Below are positions 55,624-57,192 of a stretch of 57,192 bases of DNA, piece by piece (positions within the stretch are counted from its first letter, which is position 1; each line of letters opens with the position of its first letter). Origin of the DNA: Reclinomonas americana ATCC 50394 (Eukaryota; Jakobida; Jakobea; Jakobida); NCBI GenBank assembly GCA_048213135.1, contig PS015262.1, forward strand, positions 22,300 to 79,491. Direction: 5' to 3'. Both the position numbers and the translations under genes were made by a program. The notes beneath the pieces were generated by a model, which worked only from the letters and a program-made list of their open reading frames with translations, did no database searches and was not told where the DNA came from.

Positions 55624-55650
<27 letters not shown>
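55463..55650 (-). repeat. POLR1A: Inverted near-identical copy of 56912-57078 (left arm)
   Basis: The 132-bp exon 55465-55596 and adjoining splice sites are the reverse complement of 56944-57075. I count two differences in the exon, both synonymous (ACG/ACT Thr and CTG/TTG Leu), plus a few in the flanking introns, where the (GA)n length differs. Confidence 0.9.

Positions 55651-55661
<11 letters not shown>
55621..55661 (+). repeat. (CT)n microsatellite at a gap edge
   Basis: A pure CT run of about 38 bp in a POLR1A intron leads into the gap 55662-56128. Confidence 0.9.
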
Positions 55662-56128
55662 NNNNNNNNNNNNNNNNNNNNNNNNNNNNNNNNNNNNNNN
55701 NNNNNNNNNNNNNNNNNNNNNNNNNNNNNNNNNNNNNNNNNNNNNNNNNNNNNNNNNNNNNNNNNNNNNNNNNNNNNNNNNNNNNNNNNNNNNNNNNNNN
55801 NNNNNNNNNNNNNNNNNNNNNNNNNNNNNNNNNNNNNNNNNNNNNNNNNNNNNNNNNNNNNNNNNNNNNNNNNNNNNNNNNNNNNNNNNNNNNNNNNNNN
55901 NNNNNNNNNNNNNNNNNNNNNNNNNNNNNNNNNNNNNNNNNNNNNNNNNNNNNNNNNNNNNNNNNNNNNNNNNNNNNNNNNNNNNNNNNNNNNNNNNNNN
56001 NNNNNNNNNNNNNNNNNNNNNNNNNNNNNNNNNNNNNNNNNNNNNNNNNNNNNNNNNNNNNNNNNNNNNNNNNNNNNNNNNNNNNNNNNNNNNNNNNNNN
56101 NNNNNNNNNNNNNNNNNNNNNNNNNNNN

Positions 56129-57075
56129 CCGCAGCTGGTGATATGGATGATTCAAGTCTATGTGTATAAGATGGTGGCCGCCATGAGGAAGGAACTGAAG
56201 AAGAAGCAGACAAAGGAGTTGCGTGCACTTTGTGCCTTGAAAAAGTCAACAGCAGTGAGAATGACACTCGCTGTTTGCATGCAGATCCGGCGGTGATTTC
56301 GTGGTAGTCGACGCCAAGGGAGAGAGCGATGTGATGGGTGATGGCGCTGGCGACGCCACCATGGAGGTGGACGACGAGGAGAAACCGGCGGACGCGAATG
56401 CTTCGAAGAAGAAGAAGAAGAAGGCCGAAGACGAACACAAGAAGGGCATGCATGACGATGATGATGCGACCACCACGCGTTCTCGAATGCGCAAGAAGGA
56501 GAGTGCGTCGTATGATGAACCCGACGAGGCCATGGAGGCGACGGATCCTGCTGGCGACAAGACCACTGGCCTTGCGGATATCGACGCGGAGGAGTCGGCC
56601 GACGAGGAGACAGCGGAAGCAGAAGTGGCGACTCCCAAGTCATCGAAGAAGAAGAAGAAGACAGCGGCGGCACCGGCGGCTTCGCCGGCAGGCGCATCTT
56701 CCTCCACGCCAGTCTCTCGCAAGACCAGTGTGGCCAAGATGATGAAGGCGCTGGATGAGGAGTCGCCGGACAAGAAGTGGGACGTGTGCATGGACAAGTT
56801 CAATGAGCTCGTCTCGTACAACTTTGACTGGGAGCATCAGCGGTGGTTCGAGTTCACCTGGCAGGTTTGTCTTTGTCAAGAATGATGCGTGTGTGCGAGA
56901 GAGAGAGAAAGAGGTGCTCATGTCGGGTTCTTGTGTTGGTCAGCACTCTGCCATGGAGAAAAAGGTGTTGGTTCTCTCGGTGGCCGAGTCGGTGGCGGCC
57001 AAGGTGCTGCTGACAAGCACGCGCGGCATCTCCAACTGCACTTTGACGGAGAAGCAGGAGGGCACGTCCATGCAG
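56129..57075 (+). CDS. POLR1A: RNA polymerase I largest subunit, segment on opposite strand (inverted contig or duplicate)
   Basis: Plus-strand exons: one near 56135-56216 (KMVAAMRKELKKKQTKE), closing with a GTTGCG donor; then 56282-56862, with an acidic and Lys-rich spacer (SKKKKKKAEDEHKKGMHD; LADIDAEESADEETAEAE) ending in FNELVSYNFDWEHQRWFEFT; then 56944-57075, the exon shared with the left copy. The Lys/acidic spacer before a W-x-E-F-T strand fits the jaw/cleft insertion that precedes the C-terminal block in Pol I largest subunits. After 57075 comes a GA-rich intron to the window end. It reads away from the minus-strand POLR1A end, so either the contig is flipped or there is a second, inverted gene copy. 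Confidence 0.8.
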
Positions 57076-57078
57076 GTG
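56912..57078 (+). repeat. POLR1A: Inverted near-identical copy of 55463-55650 (right arm)
   Basis: The right arm of the inverted pair. The exon is identical in protein sequence to the left arm; the downstream intron diverges within about 15 bp into different GA/GGA simple sequence. Confidence 0.9.
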
Positions 57079-57192
57079 TGAAGAGGGAAGGGGGAGAGAG
57101 CGAGAGAGAGGAGAGAAGGGAAAAGGGGAGAGAGAAGGGGGAGTGAAAGAGAGAGAGAGAGAGAGGAGGAGGAGAGGAGGAGTACGGAAGAG
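57076..57192 (+). repeat. GA/GGA-rich intron at the window end
   Basis: Purine-rich simple sequence (GAGAGA and GGAGGA blocks) following the POLR1A exon donor; the window ends inside this intron. Confidence 0.75.

Overview
This is nuclear DNA from a GC-rich, intron-dense eukaryote. Coding exons are cut by many short spliceosomal introns (about 36-120 nt, a few of 500-1100 nt). Genes sit on both strands and are often only 70-250 bp apart. A CFAP57 orthologue and a class III cyclase receptor point to a flagellated unicellular eukaryote; I cannot place the species. I saw no prokaryotic operons, CRISPR arrays, tRNA genes or complete transposons. The assembly is fragmented by N gaps at 806-842, 4174-4604, 10261-10280, 21291-21310, 25647-26079, 29433-29733, 30584-30685, 31260-31279, 34617-35164, 35911-36066, 39093-39480, 40169-40975, 41492-41977, 42524-42917, 45692-46243, 46681-46842, 49025-49133, 50363-50382 and 55662-56128. 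Many abut simple repeats; the 20-base ones look like placeholders.

Layout: (1) 1-363, partial unknown exon (+). (2) 564-5313, membrane class III adenylyl/guanylyl cyclase (+), converging on (3) CFAP57, 10626-5395 (-). (4) 10774-12613, secreted Cys-rich protein of unknown family (+). (5) 14318-12819, helical membrane-anchored protein (-). (6) 17237-14530, secreted Cys-rich protein with CarboxypepD_reg-like beta domains (-). (7) 17820-20697, multi-pass membrane protein (+). (8) 20986-24853, Kelch-repeat protein with a C-terminal U-box (+). (9) about 30320-24927, M16C presequence protease (PITRM1/PreP/Cym1) (-). (10) 30852-32533, equilibrative nucleoside transporter, N-terminus in a gap (+). (11) about 48266-32773, giant coiled-coil protein of about 3000 visible residues (-). 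(12) 49205-53275, armadillo-like repeat protein (+). (13) 53363-54087, ZNHIT3 (+). (14) RNA polymerase I largest subunit: its 3' end at 55596-54311 (-), and an upstream segment at 56129-57075 on the opposite strand.

The genes are mixed housekeeping, flagellar, signalling and membrane functions; no shared pathway is apparent. The main surprises are structural. A second 5' splice-site class, GTTGCG, recurs in at least eight genes and is supported by homology in ZNHIT3 and the cyclase. Two contigs appear inverted within the scaffold (40976-41491 and 56129-57192). The giant coiled-coil gene seems built from phase-2 exons and carries a 126-bp (42-residue) tandem array. The Kelch/U-box architecture is also unusual.
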